Assembly: GCF_026151205.1 (NCBI RefSeq)
Contig: NC_087082.1
Span: forward strand, 2,322,001-2,386,000
Length of the DNA stretch: 64,000 nucleotides
Direction: 5' to 3'
Source: Bolinopsis microptera
Taxonomy: Eukaryota > Ctenophora > Tentaculata > Lobata > Bolinopsidae
Every line of letters begins with the position of its first letter. Position 1 is the first letter of the stretch. A program made the translations under genes and the position numbers. Below, piece after piece: positions 28,501 through 34,722 of the stretch. The notes under the pieces were generated by a model that worked only from the letters and a program-made list of their open reading frames with translations, was not told where the DNA came from and did no database searches.

Positions 28501-31500
28501 GAATGCAGGAGCGGGGAGAATCGTATGAGGTGACCATGGCTGAGTTGAAATTAAGATCTGGATATTCGGTCTTAAGAACATTAGCAATTTCACTCAAATA
28601 TGACGATTTTGAAATGTCTCTAGCATGATGGGAACCGCCGGAATAGCGATATGAGAACTGACCATAGTAGGCAACACGTCTATTAGGAAAAGTACGGTCA
28701 TAAGTTACGTCATCGTTCAGCGCAGAACTCGTAAATGTGTCAAAATGCGCACCATCAAGTGTCTCAAACGGTAGTGTACCTGAGTTTGTCGAGTTACCGT
28801 GTAGTCCTGGGCTGTGTAGTCGTTGGCTGGGCGGTGGGGGGATAGGCGTCTGCTGAGGGCTGCAGGGTGGTTGAATAGCTGTGGTAGTTGTTGAACTGAG
28901 AGTTTGGCCAATGTCTTTTTGAAGTCCTTTCAACTGCTTACTAGCGTCCTCCGTGTGCCTCGTAATGATTTCAGTTAAATTATCAACGCAATTAGATAAC
29001 AAGTTAAATAAAGAATCTTGTTCTTCGCCAATAAATTGTTGGAAATGCGCTCTTAGGGCCACACGAGCTTCGTCAATGTCCTTTTTACTACGAGTTTTAC
29101 GTGGCAGATTCTTGATAAATTCAGGATTCAAAATAAGGTTGCTCTCCCTCATTATCTGATCTTCATCTAGCTTGTCGACTAGCTCTAGGCTGGTCAGCGC
29201 TGAGAACCGTACTTTTGATTTAAATTAACAAGTCAATAGATATTTTTTCGTAGGATAATTAATCAAATTTACTGAATACTGAATACTGAATACTGAATAC
29301 TGAATACTGAATACTGAATACTGAATACTGAATACTGAATACTGAATACTGAATACTGAATACTGAACACATTAATTATAATTTACTACATATCGTGCCC
29401 AAAAACTGAGGCTACAGAAAACAAATACTCGATCTTGCTAGAGTATGTGGAGTAAAATGAACAGATATCGTGGAGTTGGGTATGGCAATTCCTTCGCCTC
29501 TTAGCGGGTGTCTTGCCAACACTCAACCTATCGATGCGAAAGTCAGTGATGACTTGCTGCTCTTTGATTGCTCTCACATACTCTTGAACAGAGGGCTTTG
29601 GGCGATGCACTCGGGATTTAAATCATTCATAACAGCTTTCTCGAAATCTACTAAAATGGTACCAGTGTCCACCGGACAATGCTGGTCAAAATAGTGCTTA
29701 ATAACATCTAAAACAAATTCATAAGTGTCCCCTTTCTTGTCACCACTTAAAATATAAACTAAAGGCACACATTTGTTGTCTAGGACTTCTCTTCGTTCTG
29801 GGGCTGCGAGGTCTGCTTCGTGGATGTGGGTTTTCGTACTCAATCTGAGAGAATCGTCTGAGAGGGATAGATAGCAGAGACACGGACACTTCGTAGGGAG
29901 TTTGTGCTTGCAGCACCGCCAGGAAGATGTGAGGGCTGAATCCTTGTTCTTCTTCCGACAGTAAGTGAATCCATCAGAGTCAAGTAGCTGTTGAGATCCT
30001 GTCCGACCAGAGATGAATTTGGAGAAGGTAGGCATGTTGATAGAATGTAAGAATGCGATACTATTGTCTTTCATCTTTCAGTATATATACCTAAGAACAC
30101 TTGATCGGCTCACTCTCCTTGCATGCCTTTGGCACGTACGTCTCACATCCCTTGATACGAGAACCCCCCCTTAAGCAAGAGCTCCCGTCCCTTGTGTGAT
30201 CTACGAGTCGAGCAGTCAGATCATGTTTACTTCTTAATGTACAGCTATGATTTACAGAATTGACATGTGAACTCTACCCTATATCTAGCTCATTTCTGGG
30301 TCTACTGATGGATCACATGGATGGATCACATCACTAATTATACGTCACACCACTAATTATACGTCATATGATCTGACCTCTAATAATGGAGGGCCCCCCT
30401 TTGTCGGCCTCCCGTTACTAAATATCACATACTTAAATGACAATGCTCCAGGACAGTACCAGTACCAGTACCAGTACCAGTACCAGTACCAGTACCAGTA
30501 CCAGTACCAGTACCAGTACCAGTACCAGTGTACCAGTGTACCAGTGTACCAGTGTACCAGTGTACCAGTGTACCAGGGACAAAAGGATTTCGCGATTATT
30601 TTGGCCAAAAATCGCGGTACCGCGAAATTTAACAGGCTATACATTAAACTATACATAAAATTTGTCGCGGAGAATGGGAAATTTCGCGATTTCGTACATG
30701 CCGCGAAATCCTTTTGTCCCTGCAGTGTACCAACTACCAGTGTACCAGTGTACCAGCGTTTGTTTATAGATATTCTATAGAATGTAAGGGGTGTAGCGTG
30801 TCCGGTGGTAAGCTTGACAAATTAGTGTTGTTACAAGTGGGGTAGCGATACCTTGCTAATAGTGGGGTAGCGATACCTTGCTAATAGGGCCATATCCGTC
30901 AATCATTCCTCTTTAGCTGACATCTCCCACGCGCACACTTATATTCTCCACAGGCAGTATATATCTGATAATGTCGGACTAGTTTCAGTAACTTCCCTCT
31001 GGACCGTTGTTAATAAACTATAATAAGCGAGAGTTTTTGATTAAGGATGTATTTTTTAGGATTACGTAGAGTAGTAAAACTAGAATAAAGTACCAGTAAT
31101 ACCACTTCGGAATAGTATATCCTAAACTAGAGTTCGTTGAAGTCTGGAATTACGAGCGAAGAAACATCTACTCCATAACATTAGTGGAAAGATAATTTTA
31201 ATGGTATTTTACTTTTCAGTTAAGGGATCTAGATTTTGATGGTAGAATATCACTAATCTTTCTTTTCAGATATCAACGAGTGTCTAAGCGACAAAACGAA
31301 CAAATGCCAACAGGAATGCACCAATGTAGAGGCAGGATATGAATGCCATTGCAAGTAAGTCTAATGGTTTCTGCGGAAATTTTTCTTTGCATTTGTATCT
31401 TACTTTGTCTGATTCATACAAAAAGTCTAACATTGGACAGGCTTATCTTATATGATATCCCAGTTTGCTCCAGAAACCCAAACCTTCCTGCAGCCCTGCA

Positions 31501-34500
31501 TGTTTTCAATAAGCCACTGTAACTGTATCATCTGTTATATATTTAGACCACACAAAACCACTTGGAGACCAACTCAGACTCATAATTGCTAGCATCTTAA
31601 CTTACAATTTGGGGTCCTTACGTCAAGGGATCATCAAACCGGCACCTATTTACGTCAGTTGCTGTATCCTACCCTCTGTTTCACCCTCAGTGCCAGCTAA
31701 TTGTGGCCTTTTTACCTGGGTTACAATCTTGTAGCCTGTTTAAACCTGGTTTATGCGCCTCTTACACACACTGTCTTGTACGTGGTGATGTCATTTCAGC
31801 GGCCCTCGGTTTAACGGAAATTCTAAAATCTGTCATTCGATAAGCGAGGAGTGTGAGCATGATTAGATTTAGCGATAAAGGTAAATACGGTAAGGTTTCT
31901 CTCATCATTTGCACACACGCAGGAAAGGGGCTGAGGTAATGTGATTTATCGCTGGCTGGAGGGCTGCAGGCACACTATTCAGTGTGAGAGAGGGAGGTCA
32001 TTCTCGGGCTCCATAATCTAATCATGAATTTGTGTGCACCTGTGTAATGTTCACTGGCGGGAAGATGACGTTAGCTCATGCACGGATTGGTATTTATTGA
32101 ATGTGATAATATAAAACAACAAGCCCTGAGAATAATGATGTGGTCACCTCGAGATATATGTAATGTGAACACGTTTTGGTTCCTTTAGAATCCCAGATTA
32201 GTCGTGGGTTTGCTCTTCCATAAAGATTATCATTTTGTGAAGGCCATTAAATCCTCATTTGAAGCGCGGAGTCTGTTCGATAAGTAAGGTAGATCATAAT
32301 TTAAGTAATAGATGCTGTCGAATCCTACTCATCCAATGTCAGACCTTTTATCTGTATGTACTTCCGAGTAAGATTTAAAATGTGCCTATAGGCCATTATA
32401 AGTTGAAACGAATGCTTAGCTCTTTAGCTTTATAACTAACAAATCAAGTAAGATGGTGTACTTATCTCTGCGCAATCTGTTTCATTTCACCGAAGAGTTC
32501 CTTGATAATTGCGCTCAAGCCGGGTAGAGGTTAACAATTCTTTCTACATTTGATGTCACAGAAGATGTCGAACATTGCTCAGCAAGCAGCAATGACAAAA
32601 GTTTATGTTTATGGGACAGTATTTGTCCCGTTTAGAATTATTGAAAGCACGCGACATATATTTAACTGATAAAGTTGATTGCGCGCATTACAAGCAGCTA
32701 CCGTGACGGGAAAGAGAATGATGCGCGCGCATTAAAACTGTCAACAATTATTGGGCATCCTGCCAACTGCATGCACCTGTCTCTTCTGCTGAGTGCCGAG
32801 TAACCTTATCTCCAATTTGCCAAACTATTCCAGTAACCAATGTATTACTAACTGCGGACCCTCCCAGGCCCGGTTATGTGTTGGACAAGGACAGCTACAC
32901 CTGCAACGATATCGATGAGTGCGCATGTGACGACGATAGTGGATGTGGGGGCTGTGAGCAACTTTGTGTTAACACTGAAGGCAGCTTTCACTGCAGCTGT
33001 AAAAGCGGTTACGTACCCCTCCGACGAGATGCTAGTCTTTGTGTCATTCCGGTAGGTTGAGTGCTGAAATTTATTAGAATATTTACAAGAGTGAATTCAA
33101 AACTACGTTGAAATTATTCAACGTAGTACTCAAATCGAAGTTCCATCTTCCACTGTCCAAAAAATGTATAAACGATCTACTACTTCAGTGGTCTAAGTTT
33201 GATCCTTGCTTGGCGGGCGAATGTTTGGACGTGAAGAATGCTGACTGTATACGAAGAGATAAAAACGAAACCTTCTGTCAGTGTAAACTTGGCTTTTACC
33301 AGGGGAACGATGATTACGGAAAGATGGAATGTGTTAAAGAGCACTGCGATGAGAACCCTTGTCCAGCTGGACACACTTGTGAAGGTTAAAATCTTTAAAA
33401 TAATTTGTTATTTTCCCGTATCAACAACCTAGTCAGAACAATTGTTAGTCTTGACTTTGAAGGAGCTGTCTCAGTCATTTCATCCTTAACGTTTTTTCAG
33501 AGAGGCCAGACGACAGAATATGTATCCCAATTGATGGTGAAGCTCCAGTTTCGAAGAACCAGAGCGGGGGTAACGATAGTGTTAAGAACATCATTATCAT
33601 CACTGTTGCTGTAGTGGTGGCTTGGTTCATCATTATAACCATCATAATACTGTAAGTATAATATCTACTTCAAGTTTTTAAAACTTTTTCTTCGAATTTA
33701 AATTGGTTTTTCTGAAACAATGAATAAAACTTAATAATTTCATCTTCCAGGATAATCAGGAAGAGGAGATTCAAGAAAAAGAAGCCCCGTCCTAATGGTT
33801 ACACGAACATAGCTGGTTACCCAGTCGTCCCATCTCTCCCCAACAATCTTCCAATGAACCGATCCAGCCTGGTACATAACTCTTTCTTTTGTTTAAGTAT
33901 CAACAATTTCATGTTCCAGAAACCAAGAACCGTAATGAGCACCACCAACACCAAATCTCAGTAATTACCCCAGTATTTAACTGATGTTCCTTTTCAGCTG
34001 GATAACCCGATATACCATGCTAGTTCATACACAGCACGGGAATCTGGCGAGCACGAGTACGAAGAGCTCGACAAATTGGGCCACCGTCGCAAGAAGTTTG
34101 CCAGCAACAGTTACGATCAGGTACGCGTAGCTTTGCAGAGAATTCGCTGTTGCGTTTAGCTTTGCAAGTTTGCGCCGGAGTGCTGCGTAGCTTTGCCAAG
34201 TTTGCATCTAGAGTTCATGTAGCTTGGTTAAGTTTGCGCGAGTGTTTGGGTTTGCAAAAAGTTTGTAGCCTTGCACTTATTTTGCTGAATCTTGCGAGTT
34301 GTGCTACTGATTACTGAAATTCTTTTTCGTTCTGCTGCTCCTGGACCTGGGTTTGTTTTGATTTCAAAACTATTTTGCTGCAATTTCAGTATAGATGAGC
34401 AACCGTATTACTTCTCTACTTTGCAATCTTTACAAGACATTTATCTTTAATAACTCTGAAATCGGTACAAAGCTATTGTTCTTCTCTCCCAACAATAAAA

Positions 34501-34722
34501 AACTTTCATTATTTAACCTCTGCTGTGTTTCAGGGGATAAACAATGTACTGGAGTACAATGACGACGGAGAGCCATATTCGTACGCGGTAACCCCAGGAC
34601 CTCCTCCCCCTCTCATATCCTTCCTCCCCCTGTCCCTCCCCCTGTCATGTGAGTACATCCACACATCTTCCTTAAGCGAAACTATGAACATTTCTCATGG
34701 TAACGAGTGGGCTGTTTGTTAA
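6580..34722 (+). CDS. Multi-EGF single-pass membrane protein (5' partial, 13 exons)
   Basis: Exons at 6580-6669, 7215-7317, 10438-10602, 10778-10834, 19438-19558, 20455-20539, 31270-31354, 32868-33051, 33189-33384, 33501-33651, 33751-33871, 33998-34120 and 34534-34722 join in one frame at every junction (about 555 residues). Modules in order: one EGF; calcium-binding EGFs opening with DIDEC, DVDEC, DIDEC, (IDPC), DINEC and DIDEC; one or two irregular EGF-like cysteine clusters; a hydrophobic helix (IIIITVAVVVAWFIITIIIL) followed by basic RKRRFKKKK; and a cytoplasmic tail with NPIY and EYEEL. This is a type-I receptor or adhesion protein with the EGF stalk outside. NPxY motifs bind PTB-domain and endocytic adaptors in LDL-receptor relatives, so endocytosis or signalling is plausible but inferred. 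No signal peptide is visible, so 5' exons are missing. The stop may be at 34720-34722, or the last exon may splice at a GTGAGT at 34649. Confidence 0.85.
7215..7317 (+). CDS. EGF gene exon: end of EGF 1, start of calcium-binding EGF 2
   Basis: Acceptor ATTCAG, donor GTCAGT. Contains CQDIDECSDPDVAGECEHRC; the DIDEC start is the calcium-binding signature. Joins the flanking exons in frame, giving VNDRGSYHCDC across the next junction. Confidence 0.88.
7440..7544 (+). repeat. 11-bp minisatellite built on the splice-donor consensus
   Basis: Ten GTAAGT hexamers spaced exactly 11 bp apart (unit GTAAGTTACCC with a few changes), on the sense strand of the EGF gene inside the intron after the exon ending at 7317. 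Immediately followed by GTTTCAG. Confidence 0.9.
8293..8312. repeat. (GT)n microsatellite
   Basis: Ten GT units inside an intron of the EGF gene. Confidence 0.8.
10438..10602 (+). CDS. EGF gene exon: end of EGF 2 and most of EGF 3
   Basis: Acceptor CCCCCAG, donor GTGAGG. Reads YHCDCDTGYELDPDDRSC, then SDVDECYDESSCDQNC and HECSCYEGYEIG. All six cysteine positions per module are kept. Confidence 0.88.
10778..10834 (+). CDS. EGF gene exon: start of calcium-binding EGF 4
   Basis: A 57-bp exon reading NKCIDIDECELIPRKCDQV, with donor GTAAGT. The next exon, 8.6 kb away, completes the module as CNNREGSYRCSC in the right phase. Confidence 0.85.
11071..11515. mobile_element. MITE-like inverted-repeat element
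   Basis: The 50-bp left arm (11071-11120: G-tract, TCTTTATGAAATTTCTCTCG, then on to ATAGCTGTTT) returns as its reverse complement at 11468-11515 with almost no mismatch. A second inverted pair is nested inside (ATTTTGAAAATCTT near 11398 and AAGATTTTCAAAAT near 11446). No transposase frame. The outer ends and target duplication could not be fixed; TTAAGGGG-like sequence outside both arms hints that the element extends further. Confidence 0.65.
13535..13566. repeat. (CA)n microsatellite
   Basis: Sixteen AC/CA units in the large EGF-gene intron. Confidence 0.85.
18172..18325. mobile_element. 154-bp TIR-only element (MITE)
   Basis: The ends are about 33-bp inverted repeats beginning TGTTGAAACTGTCGCGACGA, with one mismatch between arms (GTAGACAGG against GTATACAGG). 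The centre is AT-rich and non-coding. No target duplication is clear. Confidence 0.65.
19438..19558 (+). CDS. EGF gene exon: end of EGF 4, start of EGF 5; non-canonical GC donor
   Basis: Acceptor ATTCCAG. Reads CNNREGSYRCSCIDKFELDG, then PIDPCLKSHNNCDQ. The exon must end at CAG before GCGAGT: the next exon (LCQRVGERDYQCGC) then completes EGF 5 in phase 0. GC-AG introns are a known minor class, and the rest of this donor (CAG|GCGAGT) fits the consensus. EGF 5 opens with IDPC rather than DxDEC, so calcium binding is less sure. Confidence 0.85.
19845..19892 (+). repeat. (ATTTC)n tail, probable 3' end of a LINE or SINE
   Basis: GAGCGGGATATAAATACC followed by about five ATTTC/CATTT units. This resembles the 3' ends of L2/CR1-like retroelements, where a short conserved tail precedes a microsatellite. 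The body upstream is not recognisable. Confidence 0.45.
20144..20373. repeat. 14-bp minisatellite in the GC-AG intron
   Basis: About sixteen copies of CTCCACAAAGTGAG / GTCCACAAAGTGAG. The left half carries the GGT variant and the right half the GCT variant, which suggests two block expansions. Minus-strand open frames across it are artefacts of the repeat. Confidence 0.92.
20455..20539 (+). CDS. EGF gene exon: end of EGF 5
   Basis: Acceptor TCCTCAG, donor GTCAGT. Reads LCQRVGERDYQCGCTDGYEL then LEDRRTCV, with the expected C-x-C spacing. Confidence 0.85.
21510..21923. mobile_element. Long-arm inverted-repeat element (foldback/MITE-like)
   Basis: Two arms of about 145 bp, nearly identical in inverted orientation, start CGACATCTGTCCGAAAGCG at 21510 and end with its reverse complement at 21923. 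Each arm begins with a duplicated ACATCTGTCCGA motif. The roughly 120-bp spacer holds a partial extra copy of the arm (ACGATACGATTTTCTTGAAAATTC against the arm's TACGATTTTCTTAAAACTTT). No transposase. Similar CGTTTTCTA..TGGG strings occur on both outer sides and may be a decayed target duplication. Confidence 0.75.
22722..22730. repeat. Left 9-bp target-site duplication of the MULE
   Basis: GTTACTAAA, identical in sequence and orientation to 30414-30422. Confidence 0.8.
22731..22822 (+). repeat. Left MULE terminal inverted repeat
   Basis: Aligns along its whole length with the reverse complement of 30322-30413; most differences are in the outermost 8 bases (GGCTGCAC against GGGAGGCC). Contains two TATAATTAGTGATGTGA repeats. 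Confidence 0.85.
22825..22873 (+). repeat. Subterminal repeat, left copy
   Basis: AGCTATGATTTACAGAA, then CATGTGAACTCTACCCTATA and TCTAGC. A second copy at 30243-30295 lies in the same (direct) orientation although the TIRs are inverted. Confidence 0.75.
23247..26921 (-). CDS. LINE ORF2: zinc fingers, APE endonuclease, reverse transcriptase
   Basis: About 1224 codons, no internal stop. Residues 15-65: PHD-type finger (CDKC..CDLC..HLKC..CYEC). Residues 94-132: a second Cys/His cluster. Residues 211-443: APE-like endonuclease with N217, E245, Y334, D368/N370 and SDH 434-436. Residues about 735-985: reverse transcriptase with LDYSKAFD, GVPQGSILGPLLF and catalytic YADD at 912-915. It nicks the target and copies the element RNA (target-primed reverse transcription). 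Odd point: codon 1 as bounded here is GTG, and the frame has no ATG before residue 95 although it is open back to a stop near 26962. The first PHD finger would therefore need non-AUG initiation, reinitiation after ORF1, or splicing. Confidence 0.9.
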   Translation of the reverse strand: MEGSNHRQHGSQPNCDKCYVRIPKSSPDLICDLCAERKHLKCQKLSKNDARHIINSGNPWFCYECISSILPINASDVPTNKKSSVNKTNFKTKCMACNGFCYSRLNIRFCPWCDEYIHKKCFRDNLGCIKCCESLIPGYYVTSYDLFMDCSSRITALFNPYDRSHGLDLIGNALDQDNDESYQYWNEISDILTNCKYQQPSNIKSSSRDELKVFSLNVRSLVKNITYFREEIDSYTKYDVLCLNETNLKLDKLPNGISDIIIEGFYEPIVQEPLRKSGKGGGLVIYINKRVCDPENIENLKATTDPEDTCAEFQLVKVHNCKGTNQTKVLINFYRSPSKGTQNFLNSLEKVLRGLDRHSRKHIMFFGDANIDLIKFKTDISGQNLIDLLAKYGFVQTVSRPTRVTDHSATLIDHVYTNNISNTISSNVVTVDLSDHLAIVTTFKLSNSSQQHLRLPTNTQPKLSYETRVINEANNAAFRELIDGETWDEILSTDDASLQYGKLADIYTKHYNTAYPLKINHIRREHERSNTKPWILPWLEEACARKQESYHSKVLEPTMNNIEAYKKLKLFCKKHVNIAKQRYYKKQFEKYQDCSKKQWQIINGLLGRSRKTEQLRLKGSDGSILSSEDTVAERFNDYFSNIATNIKTQISARQTFDPGGFQEYLPTSCSQSIYLQPAETIEIQRIIIGLKNKATLDTKIEPLKVASSSDSFLAILAKVINESLSTGIFPQALKIAKVTPIHKGGSKLDVENYRPISLLGSFSKIYEKLMHRRVLEFLNKNSSLFENQYGFRPGRSCEHALLNAQSTILHSLSKNQISLLLLLDYSKAFDVLDHATLLNKLQHYGIRGIALKWFESYLSDRSQYVAINNSHSSHKPIVHGVPQGSILGPLLFVIYINDLPGISNMMVKFILYADDANIIINGSNVQELMLRVNQLTETLSRWVNSNGLALNLKKTCYMIFSKKRIEPSLIKVQIENTVLERKTEARFLGVIVDEKLNWSNHIKALRSKMSRFIGVMYRIKHKLPMKARLQIFQSFVQSHLNFCSLVWGFASKSLIESLFAKQKQGMRAVMAGNVNYYYKDGKLPEHTKLAFKEHEVLTVQGVIVKNALILLHKVRNMSSLLPKSISELFPPNTPKQGTTHEQNLDWLSIYSQTDLRSSIFYKGPMLAISEHNTRITCPSSIFSINIYKNSSKKVLLDLQSAGCNDEWPPFLLHNLPGLRKSQRT
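27578..29152 (-). CDS. LINE ORF1: AlkB-like 2OG-Fe(II) dioxygenase fused to SGNH esterase
   Basis: 524 codons from an ATG. Residues 1-90: charged, possibly coiled, then a Pro-rich linker (100-112). Residues about 155-300 match AlkB: RRVAYYGQFSYRYSGGSH, the iron ligands in PPHSDNE (H220, D222) and WDHSVPG (H279), and PRLSITFR (R293, R299) for 2-oxoglutarate. Residues 335-500 match the SGNH esterase fold: LSDS (342-344), GVND (389-392) and DGLHLN (D473, H476). AlkB enzymes oxidatively remove alkyl groups from nucleic-acid bases; SGNH esterases occur in ORF1 of some CR1 LINEs. All catalytic residues of both domains look intact. In the ribonucleoprotein it may protect or edit element RNA/cDNA; that is inference. 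Confidence 0.85.
   Translation of the reverse strand: MRESNLILNPEFIKNLPRKTRSKKDIDEARVALRAHFQQFIGEEQDSLFNLLSNCVDNLTEIITRHTEDASKQLKGLQKDIGQTLSSTTTTAIQPPCSPQQTPIPPPPSQRLHSPGLHGNSTNSGTLPFETLDGAHFDTFTSSALNDDVTYDRTFPNRRVAYYGQFSYRYSGGSHHARDISKSSYLSEIANVLKTEYPDLNFNSAMVTSYDSPRSCIPPHSDNEPSISRDSNIITLSLGCPREVVFRRKIPGEYKKETFTATHGSLYTMSRQSQDEWDHSVPGIPEEKFEGPRLSITFRLLEDPGTVKKSRRPQRGSLSSGLSSPLKDHPTPKRLRRVLILSDSKNRTFDCSLLKEPIIAFREDLFHLRDLAQHQASIEQSDLVLISAGVNDLRFGHADPMTLHDHLKHFTSHSGTQFIFDAISPVNLNADPYHELNDSINNLNELLVHLSLRSPNFLLFDNLNFGLPHLARDGLHLNNTGKSVLTTCWINLILLSLGFRKGSLPLRRPFLDICNNYMNSCGFG
29270..29367. repeat. 7-bp tandem repeat (TACTGAA)n
   Basis: About fourteen perfect TACTGAA units between the 5' side of the LINE and the MULE transposase remnant. 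Confidence 0.92.
29386..30074 (-). pseudogene. MULE transposase remnant with FLYWCH finger, internally deleted
   Basis: Minus-strand frame 30074-29574 begins with an ATG and carries a FLYWCH-type zinc finger (GFTYCRKK, SSWRC, CPCLCYL, HIHEAD), then the start of the MULE DDE domain (GTILVDFEKAVMNDLN, first catalytic Asp). It then shifts frame: 29610-29386 reads KPSVQEYVRAIKEQQ and a basic KTPAKRRRN stretch, the usual C-terminal end of these transposases. Roughly a hundred or more residues between the two, including the remaining catalytic acids, are missing. Non-functional, but it identifies the surrounding TIR element as a MULE. Confidence 0.75.
30243..30295 (+). repeat. Subterminal repeat, right copy
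   Basis: Direct-orientation copy of 22825-22873 with a small insertion (ATTGACATG against ACATG) and few substitutions. Confidence 0.75.
30322..30413 (-). repeat. Right MULE terminal inverted repeat
   Basis: Reverse complement of the left TIR; followed at once by the 9-bp duplication GTTACTAAA (30414-30422). Confidence 0.85.
30454..30573. repeat. (CAGTAC)n then (CAGTGTAC)n microsatellite
   Basis: About fourteen 6-bp CAGTAC units change into 8-bp CAGTGTAC units. The 8-bp array resumes at 30723 after the inserted MITE. Confidence 0.9.
30574..30722. mobile_element. hAT-type MITE, copy 1 (149 bp)
   Basis: Ends CAGGGACAAAAGGATTTCGC / GCGAAATCCTTTTGTCCCTG are perfect inverted repeats. An 8-bp CAGTGTAC lies on both sides (30566-30573, 30723-30730). 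CAGGG termini with 8-bp duplications are the hAT signature. The duplication equals the microsatellite unit it landed in, so this copy alone would not prove it; copy 2 at 42912 does. Non-coding. Confidence 0.85.
31270..31354 (+). CDS. EGF gene exon: first part of calcium-binding EGF 6
   Basis: Acceptor TTTTCAG, donor GTAAGT. Reads DINECLSDKTNKCQQEC and YECHCK. Confidence 0.88.
32868..33051 (+). CDS. EGF gene exon: end of EGF 6 and all of EGF 7
   Basis: Acceptor CTCCCAG, donor GTAGGT. Reads PGYVLDKDSYTC, then NDIDECACDDDSGCGGCEQL and SFHCSCKSGYVP. EGF 7 has two extra cysteines (CACDDDSGCGGC) before its third canonical one. Confidence 0.88.
33189..33384 (+). CDS. EGF gene exon: irregular EGF-like module(s)
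   Basis: Acceptor CTTCAG, donor GTTAAA. Reads PCLAGECLDVKNADC, FCQCKLGFYQG and HCDENPCPAGHTC. The spacing fits one EGF plus the start of another that ends in the next exon (DDRICIP). Confidence 0.8.
33501..33651 (+). CDS. EGF gene exon: juxtamembrane and transmembrane segment
   Basis: Acceptor TTTTTTCAG, donor GTAAGT. Reads the last extracellular cysteine, a possible N-glycosylation site (NQS), then a long run of I/V/A/W/F residues forming one membrane helix. Confidence 0.85.
33751..33871 (+). CDS. EGF gene exon: stop-transfer and proximal cytoplasmic tail
   Basis: Acceptor CTTCCAG, donor GTACAT. Starts IIRKRRFKKKKPRPNG, a strong positive stop-transfer placing the C-terminus inside the cell. 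Confidence 0.85.
33998..34120 (+). CDS. EGF gene exon: cytoplasmic tail with NPIY and EYEEL
   Basis: Acceptor TTTTCAG, donor GTACGC. Reads LDNPIYHASSYT, EHEYEELDKLG and NSYDQ. NPIY is an NPxY motif; the tyrosine in an acidic context (EYEEL) is a candidate kinase or adaptor site. Confidence 0.85.
34534..34722 (+). CDS. EGF gene last visible exon
   Basis: Acceptor TGTTTCAG. Reads GINNVLEYNDDGEPYSYAV, a Pro-rich run and on to a TAA at 34720-34722. A good donor (CAT|GTGAGT at 34649) could instead splice to an unidentified exon, so the true C-terminus is uncertain. A candidate poly(A) signal AATAAA lies at 35479. Confidence 0.65.
   Translation, partial: GINNVLEYNDDGEPYSYAVTPGPPPPLISFLPLSLPLSCEYIHTSSLSETMNISHGNEWAVC

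Larger units (their letters stand above)
23018..29230 (-). mobile_element. Full-length two-ORF LINE (L2/CR1-like, jockey group)
   Basis: On the minus strand: a short 5' region, ORF1 (27578-29152), a 650-bp spacer, ORF2 (23247-26921), a 3' region of about 220 bp and an AATAAAAAAAAA tail at about 23018-23030. Both ORFs are uninterrupted and every core EN and RT motif is present, so this is a recent insertion. It lies inside the MULE. No target duplication could be identified; the 5' boundary (about 29230) is approximate. The PHD fingers, APE-type endonuclease and SGNH esterase point to the CR1/L2 branch; clade assignment needs a tree. Confidence 0.85.
22731..30413 (-). mobile_element. Mutator-like element (MULE), deletion derivative, with LINE inserted
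   Basis: Inverted 92-bp termini (22731-22822 and 30322-30413) share GACAAAGGGGGGCCCTCC, GGTCAGATCATATGACG and two TATAATTAGTG units. They are flanked by a perfect 9-bp duplication, GTTACTAAA; 8-10 bp duplications and long TIRs are typical of MULEs. A transposase remnant with a FLYWCH finger starts 340 bp inside the right end on the minus strand (29386-30074), also typical. The 6-kb LINE occupies most of the interior, so the MULE itself is about 1.5 kb without it: already internally deleted and dependent on another copy for movement. Confidence 0.8.
20540..31269 (+). other. 10.7-kb intron of the EGF gene carrying nested transposons
   Basis: Flanking exons join in phase 1 to give VDINEC. The intron contains a long inverted-repeat element (21510-21923), the MULE with its inserted LINE (22731-30413), a microsatellite and a hAT MITE (30454-30760). 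LINE and MULE genes lie antisense to the host gene. Confidence 0.8.

Noticed and set aside
27996-28628. Plus- and minus-strand frames of 84-107 codons
   Set aside because: Shadows of LINE ORF1; the true frame carries the AlkB and SGNH motifs.
29270-29367. TACTGAA array as the 3' tail of another LINE
   Set aside because: It lies on the 5' side of the minus-strand LINE and no second LINE body is visible next to it; kept only as a tandem repeat.
30357-30658. Repetitive Tyr/Trp or Ser/Thr frames on both strands
   Set aside because: Translation of the CAGTAC/CAGTGTAC microsatellite.
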